A stretch of DNA of 64,000 bases from Streptomyces xinghaiensis S187. GTDB taxonomy: Bacteria; Actinomycetota; Actinomycetes; Streptomycetales; Streptomycetaceae. The first letter of the stretch is position 1, and every line of letters begins with the position of its first letter. The notes beneath the pieces are model-generated. The model worked only from the letters and a program-made list of their open reading frames with translations, did not search any database and was not told where the DNA came from. Of this stretch, positions 53,051 to 62,283 are shown in pieces. The position numbers were made by a program, and so were the translations under genes. Location of the stretch: positions 2,232,001 through 2,296,000 of the forward strand of contig NZ_CP023202.1 in assembly GCF_000220705.2 (NCBI RefSeq), read 5' to 3'.

Positions 53051-54100
53051 TCAGCCGGCGTTGAGTGCGTTGAGGACCGCGGTGTACGCCTGCTTCTTGT
53101 TGTAGTTGCGGTCGAACAGCAGCGGGGTGTCGTTGGAGCGCCAGGAGTAGTGGTCCGGGATGCCCCAGACGGTGATGCCGGTGCAGCGGGAGACGGCCAG
53201 GCAGGCCTGGGTCACTCCGCCGAACTGCTCGGCCTGGGAGCTGCCGGAGCCGGCGATGTCGAGCTCGGTGAGCTGCACGTCCACACCCAGGTCCGCGAAG
53301 TTCTGCAGCGTGGTGTGGTAGTTGTTCGGCACCGGGTTGCCGCTGTTGAAGTGGGCCTGGAAGCCCACGCAGTCGATGGGCACGCCGCGGGACTTGAAGT
53401 CCTTGACCATGTTGTACACGGCCTGGGTCTTGGCGTGGCTCCAGTTGTCGGTGTTGTAGTCGTTGTAGCAGAGCTTGGCGTTGGGGTCGGCTTCGCGGGC
53501 CATGCGGAAGGCCTCTTCGATGTAGCCGTTGCCGAGCCGCTGCTGGAAGACGGAGTTGCGGCGGGCACCGCTGTTGCCGTCCTCGAACGCCTCGTTCACC
53601 ACGTCCCAGGAGTGGATCTGGCCCTTGTAGTGGCCCATCACCTGGTTGATGTGGTTCCGCATCGCGCTGCGCACCTGGTCCGCGCTGCCGAGGTTGTTCA
53701 CCCAGCCGGGGAGCTGGGAGTGCCACACCAGCGTGTGACCGCGGACGTCCATGCCCTGCTGCCGGGCATGGTTGAAGATCCGGTCGGCGTTACCGAAGTT
53801 GAAGTTGTTCTGGGACGGCTCCAGCGCGTCCCACTTCATCTCGTTCTCCGCGGTGACGCTGTTGAACTCCCGGTTCAGCGTCTGCACGTACTGGGAGTCA
53901 CCGAGGTGATTGGCCGCGACCGCGGCGCCGAAGTAGCGCCCCTTCTCGGCCGCCGCGGCACCCAGGGTGTCCGCGGCGTGAGCCGTACCGGACAGGCCGA
54001 CGACACCGGTCGAGGCCAGAACGGCGGCCAGGCCGAGGACGAGCGTCTTCCGGGTGCCGGGTTTGCGGCGCTGCCGCCGGGCTGACGTCATGCTGATCAT
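53051..54100 (-). CDS. secreted GH10 endo-1,4-beta-xylanase (catalytic domain only)
   Basis: 349 residues. A signal peptide (RRKPGTRKTLVLGLAAVLAS...TAHA, cleavage near residue 42) precedes a single GH10 domain. Acid/base Glu170 is in SWDVVNEAF and nucleophile Glu279 in QLTELDI. Other conserved points: WHSQLPGW, CVGFQAH and GITVWGIPDHYSW. It hydrolyses internal bonds of xylan outside the cell. There is no carbohydrate-binding module, unlike the neighbour 566 bases upstream, which has a near-identical catalytic domain. Both have their own promoter. Confidence 0.96.
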   Translation of the reverse strand: MISMTSARRQRRKPGTRKTLVLGLAAVLASTGVVGLSGTAHAADTLGAAAAEKGRYFGAAVAANHLGDSQYVQTLNREFNSVTAENEMKWDALEPSQNNFNFGNADRIFNHARQQGMDVRGHTLVWHSQLPGWVNNLGSADQVRSAMRNHINQVMGHYKGQIHSWDVVNEAFEDGNSGARRNSVFQQRLGNGYIEEAFRMAREADPNAKLCYNDYNTDNWSHAKTQAVYNMVKDFKSRGVPIDCVGFQAHFNSGNPVPNNYHTTLQNFADLGVDVQLTELDIAGSGSSQAEQFGGVTQACLAVSRCTGITVWGIPDHYSWRSNDTPLLFDRNYNKKQAYTAVLNALNAG

Positions 54101-54239
54101 TGCTGCCCCTTCTTCCGGGGACCGGACGGAGGTGGGGGACCCGTCCGGACTTGGTGGGTGTGAACGGTGTGATGCCGTGCCCCCACGTACCGCCGCGGCC
54201 GACGGTGGGGTGTCGGTGCCGCGGCGGCGATCGTTCCGG

Positions 54240-54284
54240 AGTATGGCCGGATCGGTGAGGGAGAGTCAACGCTTCTTTCCGGAA
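54240..54284 (-). promoter_or_regulatory. promoter and upstream palindrome of xylanase 1
   Basis: On the minus strand TTGACT (54264-54269) and CATACT (54240-54245) are 18 bases apart, a good sigma-70/HrdB match. The palindrome TTCCGGAA (54277-54284) lies 8 bases upstream of the -35. The same arrangement occurs before xylanase 2, so the palindrome is a likely regulator site for xylan induction. Confidence 0.75.
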
Positions 54285-54506
54285 GTTTTTCGGCCCCGAA
54301 ACACGGCGGCAACGCCGATACCCATCTCTGAACTGGGATTACCCTGCTGCGTTCGACGGGTCGTTAGTTTTCGATCTCCGAGTGGGCGGAAAATTATCGG
54401 CGCCTTCCGTTAAACGGCGGCACCCCTTGGGCCGGTCGCACCCGCCTGCCGGGCGGTGTCGGCCGCGCGGTCCTCACCCGGCGGTTCCCCGGTCCGGACA
54501 GCAGAA

Positions 54507-54553
54507 AGCTCCGCCCGGCTCTCCGGTGAGTTTCCGGAGAGCCGGGCGGAGCT
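54507..54553 (-). terminator. 20-base-stem terminator between the xylanase genes
   Basis: AGCTCCGCCCGGCTCTCCGG pairs perfectly with its reverse complement at 54534-54553 around the loop TGAGTTT. It isolates xylanase 1 from readthrough of xylanase 2. Confidence 0.8.
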
Positions 54554-54610
54554 GCCAAGGCGAGGGCCCGCCTGGACGGGGGAGCGACGGCGGCCCCGCA
54601 GGGCGGCGGG

Positions 54611-54648
54611 CCCGGCCGGCCGGACGGTCAGGTGACCGGCCGGCCGGG
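54611..54648 (-). terminator. hairpin directly after xylanase 2
   Basis: CCCGGCCGGCCGG and CCGGCCGGCCGGG form a 13-base stem around a 12-base loop, 18 bases beyond the xylanase 2 stop at 54666. Followed by the stronger terminator at 54507-54553. Confidence 0.65.
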
Positions 54649-54665
54649 CCGTCGGTGCGGGCCGG

Positions 54666-56057
54666 TCAGCGGGCCGTACAGCCGCCGATCCGTGGTTGCG
54701 ACCAGTTGCCGTTGGCCATCACCGTGAACCCGAAGCTCGTCGACGATCCGGACGACAGCGTGCCGTTGCCGTTCGGTCTCATCGTCATCACCGTGCCGCT
54801 CCAACTGGGCGTGCCGTTCCAGGTGGTGGAGACGCTCTGCGGCGAGGTCAGATTGACGGTGACCGTCCAGTCGCTGATCGCGCCACCGTTGGCGGTGACC
54901 GTCACCTGGCCGTTGAAGCGGTCGCCCCAGCGCATGGTCTCGGAGTACGTCGCGGTGCAGGTGGCCCCGGTGTTGCCGCCACCGTCGTCACCACCGCCGT
55001 CGTCACCGCCGCCGTCGCTGCTGCCGCCGAGGGCGGACAGAACGGCGTTGTACGCGGGCTTCTTGTTGTAGTTGCCGTCGAAGAGCAGCGGGTTCTGCTC
55101 ACTGCGCCACGAGTACTTGTCGGTGACACCCCAGACCGTGATGCCGGTGCAGCGCGCGACGGCCAGGCAGGCCTGCGTCACGCGGCTGTAGCTGTCGCTC
55201 GGGGCGTTCTGGATGTCCAGTTCGGTGATCTGCACATCGACGCCGAGGTCGGCGAAGCGCTGCAGGTTCGCCTGGTAGTCGCTGGGCACCGGCGACTGCT
55301 GGTTGAAGTGGGACTGGAAGCCCACGCAGTCGATCGGGGCGCCGTTCTGCTTCATCTGGCGCACCAGATTGTAGACGGCGTTGCTCTTCGCGTTCTGGCC
55401 GTCGGTGTTGTAGTCGTTGTAGCAGAGCTTGGCGTTGGGGTCGGCTTCGCGGGCCATGCGGAAGGCCTCTTCGATGTAGCCGTTGCCGAGCCGCTGCTGG
55501 AACACCGAGTTGCGCCGGGCGCCGCTGTTCCCGTCCTCGAACGCCTCGTTCACCACGTCCCAGGAGTGGATTTCGCCCTTGTACTGGCCCATCACCCGGT
55601 TGATGTGGTTCCGCATGGCGCTGCGCACCTGGTCGGCGCTGCCGAGGTTGTTCACCCAGCCGGGGAGCTGGGAGTGCCACACCAGCGTGTGACCGCGGAT
55701 GTCCATGCCCTGCTGCTGGGCGTGGTTGACGATGCGGTCGGCGTTGCCGAAGTTGAAGTTGTTCTGGGACGGCTCCAGCGCGTCCCACTTCATCTCGTTC
55801 TCGGCGGTGACGCTGTTGAACTCCCGGTTCAGCGTGGCCACATAGTCCGCCTCGCCGAGGCGGTTGGCGGCCACGGCGGTACCGAAGTACCGGCCCTTCT
55901 CGGCCGCCGCGGCGCCCAGGGTGTCCGCGGCGTGAGCCGTACCGGACATCGCGACGACACCGGTCGAAGCCAGAACGGCGGCCGCACCATAGACGAGCAC
56001 CTGGCGGACGTACCGCCGTGGGCTTCTTCGTCCGCTTAACGATTTGCTGATCATCAC
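54666..56057 (-). CDS. secreted GH10 endo-1,4-beta-xylanase with C-terminal CBM2
   Basis: 463 residues. Signal peptide (cleavage near residue 43), GH10 domain to about 345 with Glu171 (SWDVVNEAF) and Glu279 (QITELDI). A Gly/Asp linker (GGSSDGGGDDGGGDDGGG) and a family 2 carbohydrate-binding module (about 367-463) follow, with TWNGTPSWSGTVMTMRPNGN and the paired Cys367/Cys460. The CBM binds cellulose or xylan and anchors the enzyme on the substrate. The catalytic domain differs from xylanase 1 mainly in surface loops. A tandem duplication with loss or gain of the CBM explains the pair. Confidence 0.96.
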   Translation of the reverse strand: MMISKSLSGRRSPRRYVRQVLVYGAAAVLASTGVVAMSGTAHAADTLGAAAAEKGRYFGTAVAANRLGEADYVATLNREFNSVTAENEMKWDALEPSQNNFNFGNADRIVNHAQQQGMDIRGHTLVWHSQLPGWVNNLGSADQVRSAMRNHINRVMGQYKGEIHSWDVVNEAFEDGNSGARRNSVFQQRLGNGYIEEAFRMAREADPNAKLCYNDYNTDGQNAKSNAVYNLVRQMKQNGAPIDCVGFQSHFNQQSPVPSDYQANLQRFADLGVDVQITELDIQNAPSDSYSRVTQACLAVARCTGITVWGVTDKYSWRSEQNPLLFDGNYNKKPAYNAVLSALGGSSDGGGDDGGGDDGGGNTGATCTATYSETMRWGDRFNGQVTVTANGGAISDWTVTVNLTSPQSVSTTWNGTPSWSGTVMTMRPNGNGTLSSGSSTSFGFTVMANGNWSQPRIGGCTAR

Positions 56058-56762
56058 TGCCCCTTCTGCCGGGGACCGGACGGAGGTGGAGGAACCGTCC
56101 GGGCATGGTGGGTGCGATCGGCCCGCGAGCCGGGACGCCGGACAGTGGGGGGAGGTGAACGGCGGTTCCGTGCGTGCGGTAGTTCGATCGATCCGGAGTA
56201 TGACGCCCGTCAGAACGCAGCGTCAACGCTTGTTTCCGGAAGTTTTTCAACGACGAAACACCTCGGTCATCCCCCGCTGATCCATGTCTACCTGCGCCAA
56301 CGTGCCGACGCGAGACGGGTATCGGCCCGGAAATACGAACCGTTCAACAAAATTTCCAGGACCTTCCGATAACCGGAGCGTCGCATCCGGATGGAACCGG
56401 CGACACCGCCGGAGTGCTGGCTGGACACCCCCGCTCCGAGCTGCACATACCTTGATCGGCTTCCCCTCATCCCGCACGGGCGCCGGGGATAGCTTCCGGA
56501 AAGTTCTTCCATCCACTTACGCGCACGTCGCGACGAGGTTCCGGATCGGCCGCACCACCCGCCCGCGCGCACCCGCTGGGCGACACCCTCTTCGCGTGCA
56601 CGCCGGAGCGTGACCGGTTGCGAGCCCAGAGTGTCCGATTTAGCGTCATTCATGCCGGTTGATCACGGCCAATGCTGCCCGTGAAAACCAGCCGGCCCCC
56701 GGAAACACCAACGCCCCGCTCCCTCCGGGACAGGGCCCTCCCCTCCACAGGAGGCATCGCAG
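56058..56762. other. large regulatory/intergenic region upstream of xylanase 2
   Basis: About 700 bases without a gene. It holds the xylanase 2 promoter and palindrome (56197-56241), AT-rich stretches, and a third TTCCGGAA copy at 56494-56501 in the context CTTCCGGAAAGTTCTTC. The short minus-strand open frames (56288-56653) have no coding style. Confidence 0.5.
56197..56241 (-). promoter_or_regulatory. promoter and upstream palindrome of xylanase 2
   Basis: On the minus strand TTGACG (56221-56226) and CATACT (56197-56202) with an 18-base spacer. The palindrome TTCCGGAA at 56234-56241 lies in the conserved block GAAAAACTTCCGGAAA, which is shared with the xylanase 1 promoter. Confidence 0.75.
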
Positions 56763-57122
56763 ATGCTGCAGTCCAAGTTCCGCAAGATCGCGGTCGGCGT
56801 CGCCACCGGCGCCATCGCCACCCTCGCCGCCGCCGGCCCCGCCGCCGCGGCCACCGCGGCTCCGACCGGCGGTGGTCACCACCACCACTTCTACAAGGGC
56901 AAGGTCATCGCCCACTCCGGCCTGCTGCTCCGCAGCGCGCCCAACAAGGGCGGCCACGTCGTCGGCTCCAAGCCGTACGGCGCCATCGTGAAGATCAAGT
57001 GCAAGGTCCACGGCCAGAACATCGACGGCAACAACCGTTGGTACGTGCTGAAGGACGGCCACTACGCGTTCGCGTCGGCCCGCTACATCAAGAACATCGG
57101 CCCGGCCCCGCGCTGGTGCTGA
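56763..57122 (+). CDS. secreted SH3b-type domain protein
   Basis: 119 residues; ATG with AGGAGG eight bases upstream. A signal peptide (MLQSKFRKIAVGVATGAIAT...AAA, cleavage near 30) is followed by a His-rich stretch (GGGHHHHF) and a bacterial SH3-like domain (VIAHSGLLLRSAPNKGGHVV, RWYVLKDGHYAFASARYIKN). Likely exported and bound to the cell wall or outside it. A GC-rich hairpin with CCCCCCG/CGGGGGG arms near 57167-57193 may end its transcript. Confidence 0.8.
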   Translation: MLQSKFRKIAVGVATGAIATLAAAGPAAAATAAPTGGGHHHHFYKGKVIAHSGLLLRSAPNKGGHVVGSKPYGAIVKIKCKVHGQNIDGNNRWYVLKDGHYAFASARYIKNIGPAPRWC

Positions 57123-57359
57123 CCGCGCGCCGGTACTGACGGACCGGCCGCCCGGATGACGTCGCACCCCCCGCACGCCTCGCGCGCGGGGGGCGTGGCG
57201 CTGCGCACGGCGGCGGAGTACGCCGGGGTGCGCCCTGCCCGGCCGCGTGTACCGGGACGCAGGGCGGGTAGGACGACTCACGTCCCCAACCGCCCTCGCT
57301 CTCAGGGCATCTGATGGCATAACAGACATAACGCCAGCGAGTTTGTTACGTTCTCTGTC

Positions 57360-58823
57360 ATGGCCGCATCGACAGCGGGTCCCCCCTCGGACCGTCCGGG
57401 CTCGCATCCGGACGGCCTCCCGGAAGCGCTCCCGCCCCCGGTGCGGCTCCCCCGGCGCCGCGGTACGGAGCTGGTCCTGCTCGCCGGTGCCGTCCTGATC
57501 TCCGTCTACGGCTATATCGAGGTCGGCCTGGCCACCGACGGCACCGTGCCGGCCGGCGCCGCGGGTTACGGAGCGGGCCTCGGGCTCCTCGCCCTCCTCG
57601 CCCACGCCGCCGTACGCCTGCGCGCCCCGTACGCCGACCCCCTGCTGCTGCCCATCGCCGTCCTGCTCAACGGTCTGGGCCTGGTGATGATCTACCGGCT
57701 CGACCTCGCCACCCCCGCCGACGAGGCCGCCCCCACCCAGCTCATCTGGTCCTCGCTCGGTGTCGGGTTCTTCATCGCCGTCGTCCTGTTCCTCCGCGAC
57801 CACCGGGTGCTGCAGCGCTACGCCTATCTGAGCGTGGCCGCCGCGCTGGTCCTGCTGATCGTCCCGATCTTCTTCCCCGCGATCAACGGCGCCAAGATCT
57901 GGATCCGGGTGGCCGGTCTCTCGTTCCAGCCCGGCGAGTTCGCCAAGATCCTGCTCGCCGTCTTCTTCGCCTCCTATCTGGCGGTCAACCGGCACGCCCT
58001 GGCCTACACCGGCCGCCGGATCTGGAAGTTCCAGTTCCCCACCGGGCGGGTGCTCGGCCCGATCCTCACCATCTGGCTGGCCAGCGTCGGCGTCCTCGTC
58101 CTGGAACGCGACCTCGGCACCTCGCTGCTCTTCTTCGGACTCTTCGTGGTGCTGCTGTACGTGGCCACCGGCCGCACCGGCTGGATCGCGGTCGGGCTGC
58201 TGCTGGCCGCAGCGGGCGCCGTCACCGTCGGCTCCCTGGAACCCCACGTCCACAGCCGGGTCCAGGACTGGCTGCACCCCTTCGCCTCCATCGACGCGGG
58301 CGAGGGCGCGAGCCAACTGGCGCAGACCTACTTCGCCTTCGCCTCCGGCGGCGTCCTCGGCACCGGACTCGGCCAGGGGGACTCCGTCCTCATCGGATTC
58401 GCCGCGAAATCCGACTTCATCCTGGCCACGGCGGGCGAGGAGCTGGGGCTGACCGGGCTCTTCGCGATCTTCCTGCTGTACACCCTGCTGGTGGAACGGG
58501 GGCTGCGGACGGGCCTCGCCCAGCGCAACCCCTTCGGCCGGCTGCTGGCGGTCGGCCTGGCCTCGATCGTCGCGCTCCAGGTCTTCGTCATCGCGGGCGG
58601 GGTGATGGGGCTGATCCCGCTCACCGGGATGGCGATGCCGTTCCTCGCGCAGGGCGGCTCCTCCGTCGTCACCAACTGGATCATCGTGGCCCTGCTGATC
58701 CGGATGAGCGACACGGCCCGCCGGCCGGCGCCGGCCGCCCCGGAGGGCCTTGACGAGCCCGGCGGTCAGGCGGGTCCGCCCGGTCCCGGCTCGCCCGGCG
58801 ATCCCGGGGAGGCGAGGCCGTGA
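57360..58823 (+). CDS. FtsW/RodA/SpoVE-family lipid II polymerase
   Basis: 487 residues with a polar Pro-rich N-terminus and about ten membrane segments. SEDS features: LVLLIVPIFFPAINGAKIWI, PGEFAKILLAVFFASY, and AQGGSSVVTNWIIVALLIRM near the C-terminus. SEDS proteins polymerise glycan strands with a partner PBP. The stop overlaps the start of the PBP gene (ATG/GTGA type, four bases), so the two act as a complex. This is an additional copy beside the essential division pair expected elsewhere. Confidence 0.92.
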   Translation: MAASTAGPPSDRPGSHPDGLPEALPPPVRLPRRRGTELVLLAGAVLISVYGYIEVGLATDGTVPAGAAGYGAGLGLLALLAHAAVRLRAPYADPLLLPIAVLLNGLGLVMIYRLDLATPADEAAPTQLIWSSLGVGFFIAVVLFLRDHRVLQRYAYLSVAAALVLLIVPIFFPAINGAKIWIRVAGLSFQPGEFAKILLAVFFASYLAVNRHALAYTGRRIWKFQFPTGRVLGPILTIWLASVGVLVLERDLGTSLLFFGLFVVLLYVATGRTGWIAVGLLLAAAGAVTVGSLEPHVHSRVQDWLHPFASIDAGEGASQLAQTYFAFASGGVLGTGLGQGDSVLIGFAAKSDFILATAGEELGLTGLFAIFLLYTLLVERGLRTGLAQRNPFGRLLAVGLASIVALQVFVIAGGVMGLIPLTGMAMPFLAQGGSSVVTNWIIVALLIRMSDTARRPAPAAPEGLDEPGGQAGPPGPGSPGDPGEARP

Positions 58824-60277
58824 TCCGCCAGATCCGCCATCTGTCCGCCTTCTTCCTGCTCCTCCTGGTGGCCCTGCTGCTCAACGCCTCCCGCATCCAG
58901 GTGATCGACGCCGAGGAGTACGAGGACAACCAGGCCAACCGCCGCAAGAACATCACCCGTTACAGCGCCCCGCGCGGCGACATCCTCGTCGACGGCGAGC
59001 CCGTCACCGGCTCCCGCGACACCGGCGAGCGGCTGCGCTACGAACGCACGTACGTCAACGGGCCGCTGTACGCGCCGGTCACCGGCTACGCCTCGCAGAT
59101 CTACGGCACCACGCTCCTGGAGGACGCCGAGGACGACATCCTCTCCGGCGCCGACCCGCGGCTCTCCGTCTTCCCGCTCTGGCACGCCCTGACCCGCGAG
59201 CGCGAACCGGCCGGCGACGTCCACACCACCATCGCCCCGGCCGTCCAGCGCGCCGCCGCCGACGGCCTGGGCGGCGCGCGCGGCGCGGTGGTCGCCCTGG
59301 AACCGGACACCGGCAAGATCCTCGCCCTCGTCAGCAGCCCGAGCTACGACCCCGAACAGATCTCCGGGAACGGGGACGCCGCCGTCGACGCCTGGCAGCG
59401 GCTGACCGGCGCCGAGAACCAGCCGATGCTCAACCGGGCGCTCCGCCAGACCTACCCGCCCGGCTCCGTCTTCAAGGTGGTCACGGCGGCGGCCGCCCTG
59501 GAGCAGGGCGTGGTGACCGATGTGGACGAGCCGACGGACACCCCCGCGCCGTACACCCTCCCCGGCACCCGGACGGATCTGACCAACGAGGCGCGGGGCT
59601 GCGAGGACGCCGACCTGCGCCACGCCATGGAGGTCTCCTGCAACACCGTCTTCGCCAAACTCGGTGTGGAGGTCGGGCTCGACGGCATGGTGGACACGGC
59701 CGAGAAGTTCGGCTTCAACGACGACGGTCTGCGGGTGCCCTCCCGGGTCGCCGCATCCGTCTTCGACACCGACATGAACGACGCCCAGCTCGCCCTGTCC
59801 TCGATCGGCCAGTACAACACCGCCGCCACACCGCTCCAGATGGCGATGGTCGCCTCGGCCGTCGCCGACGACGGCAGGCTGCGCAAGCCGTACCTGGTCG
59901 ACAGGATCACCGATTCCGAGGGCGACACCGTGGCCGTCACCCGCCCCCGCACCTACGAGCGCACGATGGACTCCGGCACGGCGGAGGTCCTGCGCGAACT
60001 GATGCGCGACGTGGTCGAGAACGGCACGGGCACCAACGCGGCCCTCCCCGGCGCGGAGGTCGGCGGCAAGACCGGCACCGCGCAGCACGGCGTGGGCAAC
60101 GAGGGCATCCCGTACGCCTGGTTCATCTCCTGGGCGCAGAAGGACGGGGCCGACGAGCCCGGTGTCGCGGTCGCGGTGGTCGTCGAGGACGCGGCGGCCG
60201 ACCGCGCCGACATCAGCGGCGGCGGCAACGCGGCCCCGATCGCCCGCCAGGTGATGCGGGCGGCACTGGGGCTCTGA
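58820..60277 (+). CDS. class B penicillin-binding protein (transpeptidase), partner of the SEDS protein
   Basis: 485 residues. One N-terminal membrane anchor (LSAFFLLLLVALLLNASRI). Transpeptidase motifs: SVFK at 216-219, SCN at 273-275, KTG at 417-419. It cross-links peptidoglycan strands made by the SEDS partner. Monofunctional, shorter than division PBP2B types, like the PbpA class of actinobacteria. Confidence 0.93.
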   Translation: MIRQIRHLSAFFLLLLVALLLNASRIQVIDAEEYEDNQANRRKNITRYSAPRGDILVDGEPVTGSRDTGERLRYERTYVNGPLYAPVTGYASQIYGTTLLEDAEDDILSGADPRLSVFPLWHALTREREPAGDVHTTIAPAVQRAAADGLGGARGAVVALEPDTGKILALVSSPSYDPEQISGNGDAAVDAWQRLTGAENQPMLNRALRQTYPPGSVFKVVTAAAALEQGVVTDVDEPTDTPAPYTLPGTRTDLTNEARGCEDADLRHAMEVSCNTVFAKLGVEVGLDGMVDTAEKFGFNDDGLRVPSRVAASVFDTDMNDAQLALSSIGQYNTAATPLQMAMVASAVADDGRLRKPYLVDRITDSEGDTVAVTRPRTYERTMDSGTAEVLRELMRDVVENGTGTNAALPGAEVGGKTGTAQHGVGNEGIPYAWFISWAQKDGADEPGVAVAVVVEDAAADRADISGGGNAAPIARQVMRAALGL

Positions 60278-60335
60278 GGCGCGGGGGCCCCGTCGGGCGC
60301 CGGGGTCTGCGGGGCCTCCGGGCTCCGGTGCGCCC

Positions 60336-60539
60336 TCAGCGCCGGCAGGCGTGGTCGTACTCGCCGGCCTTGACGGCCCGCGCGAAGGCCGACCATATGC
60401 CGGGGGCGACGCTCAGCACGGTGTGCGGCTGGTCGCTCTCCCGGAGGTGGACCCGACGCCGGGGGGTACCGGCTACCTCGATGCATTCGTTGCTGCTCGA
60501 CGAGCTGTACGACGACTTGCTCCAGCGGAGGTGCGACAT
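60336..60539 (-). CDS. DUF397 domain protein
   Basis: 67 residues. LRWSKSSYSSSSSNECIEVA and VHLRESDQP, HTVLSVAPGIWSAFARAVKA: a complete DUF397 domain with the W-x-K-S-S-Y, C-x-E-V and RES blocks. Last gene of an operon with the XRE gene, nine bases after its stop. Confidence 0.9.
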   Translation of the reverse strand: MSHLRWSKSSYSSSSSNECIEVAGTPRRRVHLRESDQPHTVLSVAPGIWSAFARAVKAGEYDHACRR

Positions 60540-60548
60540 GGGATCTCC

Positions 60549-61430
60549 CTACAGCTCGTACATGAGGTGCTGGATCAGCCCCAGGGAATCCCGGACCTCA
60601 TGCGTTTCCGGGGCGGCCTCGGGGTCCACGGAGGGCAGGGCGAGCGCACTCAGCCTTTCGAACATCTTGCCGTACTCGGCGATACGCCCGCTATCCCCGT
60701 CAAAGGTCGATTCGACAGGCCGATCGAGATAGACGGTGTCCAACTCGGGCGCCGGGCCACTGAGGAGGATGAAGGGTCCGGCGAAGGCCGAATGAGCGCC
60801 TGCCGTGAACGGAAAGACCTGCACGGTGACGTGAGGAAGTCGCGCCACCTCGATGACACGCAGCAACTGTCTGCGCATCACCCTCTCGGATCCGATGCGG
60901 AGTCTGAGAGCGGACTCCGACAGGATGACGTGGTACGGGACGGGATTCTCTCTGGTCAGCACCCTTTGACGGTCGAGCCGGAACTGCACCGAACGCTCGA
61001 CGGTCTCGTCTCCGGTGGGCAGCGTCTCGATGATCGCTTCCGCGTATTCCCTGGTCTGCAGCATTCCGGGCACGAGCGCCGGGTCGTGCACGCGGATACC
61101 TGCGGCCCGTTCCTCAGCTTCTGCCAAGTCCAGCAGGGAACGGCACATATCAGCGTCATATTCGTTCCACCAGCCCTTGCCGCGGTCGTGGGCCATGTCC
61201 ATCAGCCCGTCGAACAAAGGCCCTTCCGGACAGCCGTAGGAGCGCAGCAGCCGGTAGAGACCGTTGCGCGGGACGTCCATCCGGCCCGCCTCGATGTGGC
61301 TGATCCGGGTGCGGTCGGCGTCGAGCAGCGCTCCGGCAGCGTCGCCGGACAGCCCGGCGCGCTTCCTCAGTTTGCGGAGTTCGGCGCCGAGCCGGCGCTG
61401 CCGCTCGCTGGGGCTGGTCCTCGCTGCCAT
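60549..61430 (-). CDS. XRE-family transcriptional regulator with DUF5753 domain
   Basis: 293 residues; ATG with GAGGA four bases upstream. An N-terminal HTH (LSGDAAGALLDADRTRISHIE) is followed by DUF5753: GWWNEYDADMCRSLLDLAEA, VPGMLQTREYAEAIIETL and VTVQVFPFTAGAHSAFAGPF. Same architecture as the regulator at 5982 but clearly a different paralogue. An ATP-binding gene is divergent and DUF397 follows, so the trio mirrors that at 5314-7031. Confidence 0.92.
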   Translation of the reverse strand: MAARTSPSERQRRLGAELRKLRKRAGLSGDAAGALLDADRTRISHIEAGRMDVPRNGLYRLLRSYGCPEGPLFDGLMDMAHDRGKGWWNEYDADMCRSLLDLAEAEERAAGIRVHDPALVPGMLQTREYAEAIIETLPTGDETVERSVQFRLDRQRVLTRENPVPYHVILSESALRLRIGSERVMRRQLLRVIEVARLPHVTVQVFPFTAGAHSAFAGPFILLSGPAPELDTVYLDRPVESTFDGDSGRIAEYGKMFERLSALALPSVDPEAAPETHEVRDSLGLIQHLMYEL

Positions 61431-61500
61431 CTGATCCTCCCTCGGCGATCCCGCGCAGTGTGACCGTCTGTGCCGAACAGCGTCCACTGATCACCGGAGG

Positions 61501-61520
61501 TTCCACCCATGCGAGTGGAA
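61501..61520. promoter_or_regulatory. inverted repeat TTCCAC-N8-GTGGAA in the divergent region of trio 2
   Basis: Perfect six-base arms (61501-61506 and 61515-61520) with an eight-base spacer, 71 bases upstream of the XRE start and 150 upstream of the ATP-binding gene. A plausible operator for the XRE protein. Confidence 0.45.
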
Positions 61521-61535
61521 TAGGGCGTTCACGGT

Positions 61536-61548
61536 TGTAACTAACTCA
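61536..61548. promoter_or_regulatory. TGTAACTAACTCA motif in the divergent control region of trio 2
   Basis: It matches TGTAACGTACTCA of trio 1 at 11 of 13 positions and lies about 105 bases from the XRE start and 122 from the ATP-binding gene start, similar to trio 1. A shared regulatory element is likely. Confidence 0.4.
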
Positions 61549-61669
61549 TGCGTGACCATAGCTTCGGCTGCAACCCAAGAGCCCACCAACGGGCGGAAGT
61601 GCACCGGAAACCAGACCAGTTGAACCGGCATCGCCACCGCCCCATCGGGCATCCCGCCAGGAGGCCGCC

Positions 61670-62104
61670 ATGTTCGCCACCCGCTCCCCCGACTGTTCCC
61701 TCGTCTTCCCGCCCGATCCCGTGTGGGTCCGCGCCGCGCGGGAGGCCGTGCGAACGCTGCTGGCCGCCGCCGGTCGTCACGACCTGATCGACCCGGCCCT
61801 GCTCTTCACCTCCGAGGTGGTGACGAACTCCGTCAACGCCTGCCGCAGCAAGGGCTGTACGACCCCGGTGACCGTCTTCGCCGAGTGGCTCGGGAACTCC
61901 CCCGGCCGTCTGCGGGTCCTGGTGCACGACGAGGCACCGGGGCTGCCGGTCCGCCGCACCCCGCATCCCGACGAGGAGTCCGGCCGGGGCCTGGCGCTCA
62001 TCTCCGCCGGAGCCGACGCATGGGGCGTATGCCGGCACGGGCCCGGAGAGGGCAAGGCGACCTGGTTCGAGCTGGGGCTCCAGTCCACTCCGCTGAGCGG
62101 ATGA
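61670..62104 (+). CDS. ATP-binding protein of the anti-sigma HATPase family
   Basis: 144 residues. GHKL core: FTSEVVTNSVNACRSKG (N-box), VLVHDEAPGLP (G1-type), SGRGLALISAGADAWG (G2-type). Stand-alone, no receiver. Divergent from the XRE gene as in trio 1. It probably acts as a regulatory kinase or partner-binding protein. Confidence 0.88.
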   Translation: MFATRSPDCSLVFPPDPVWVRAAREAVRTLLAAAGRHDLIDPALLFTSEVVTNSVNACRSKGCTTPVTVFAEWLGNSPGRLRVLVHDEAPGLPVRRTPHPDEESGRGLALISAGADAWGVCRHGPGEGKATWFELGLQSTPLSG

Positions 62105-62283
62105 GAGGCGGTTGACCGATGACCGGAGGTGCTGTGCCGAGTTCCCGGGCCAGGACGAGTACCAGCCCTTCCCCGGGGGCCGGCGGCCGCGCCTTGTGAC
62201 TTCCGATCCCGGGCCCGGTGTCCGCGGAGCTGGATAGTGTGGTGCGGCACACGGGCAGCAGTTCGGAGAGGAGGTGTCCCGCA

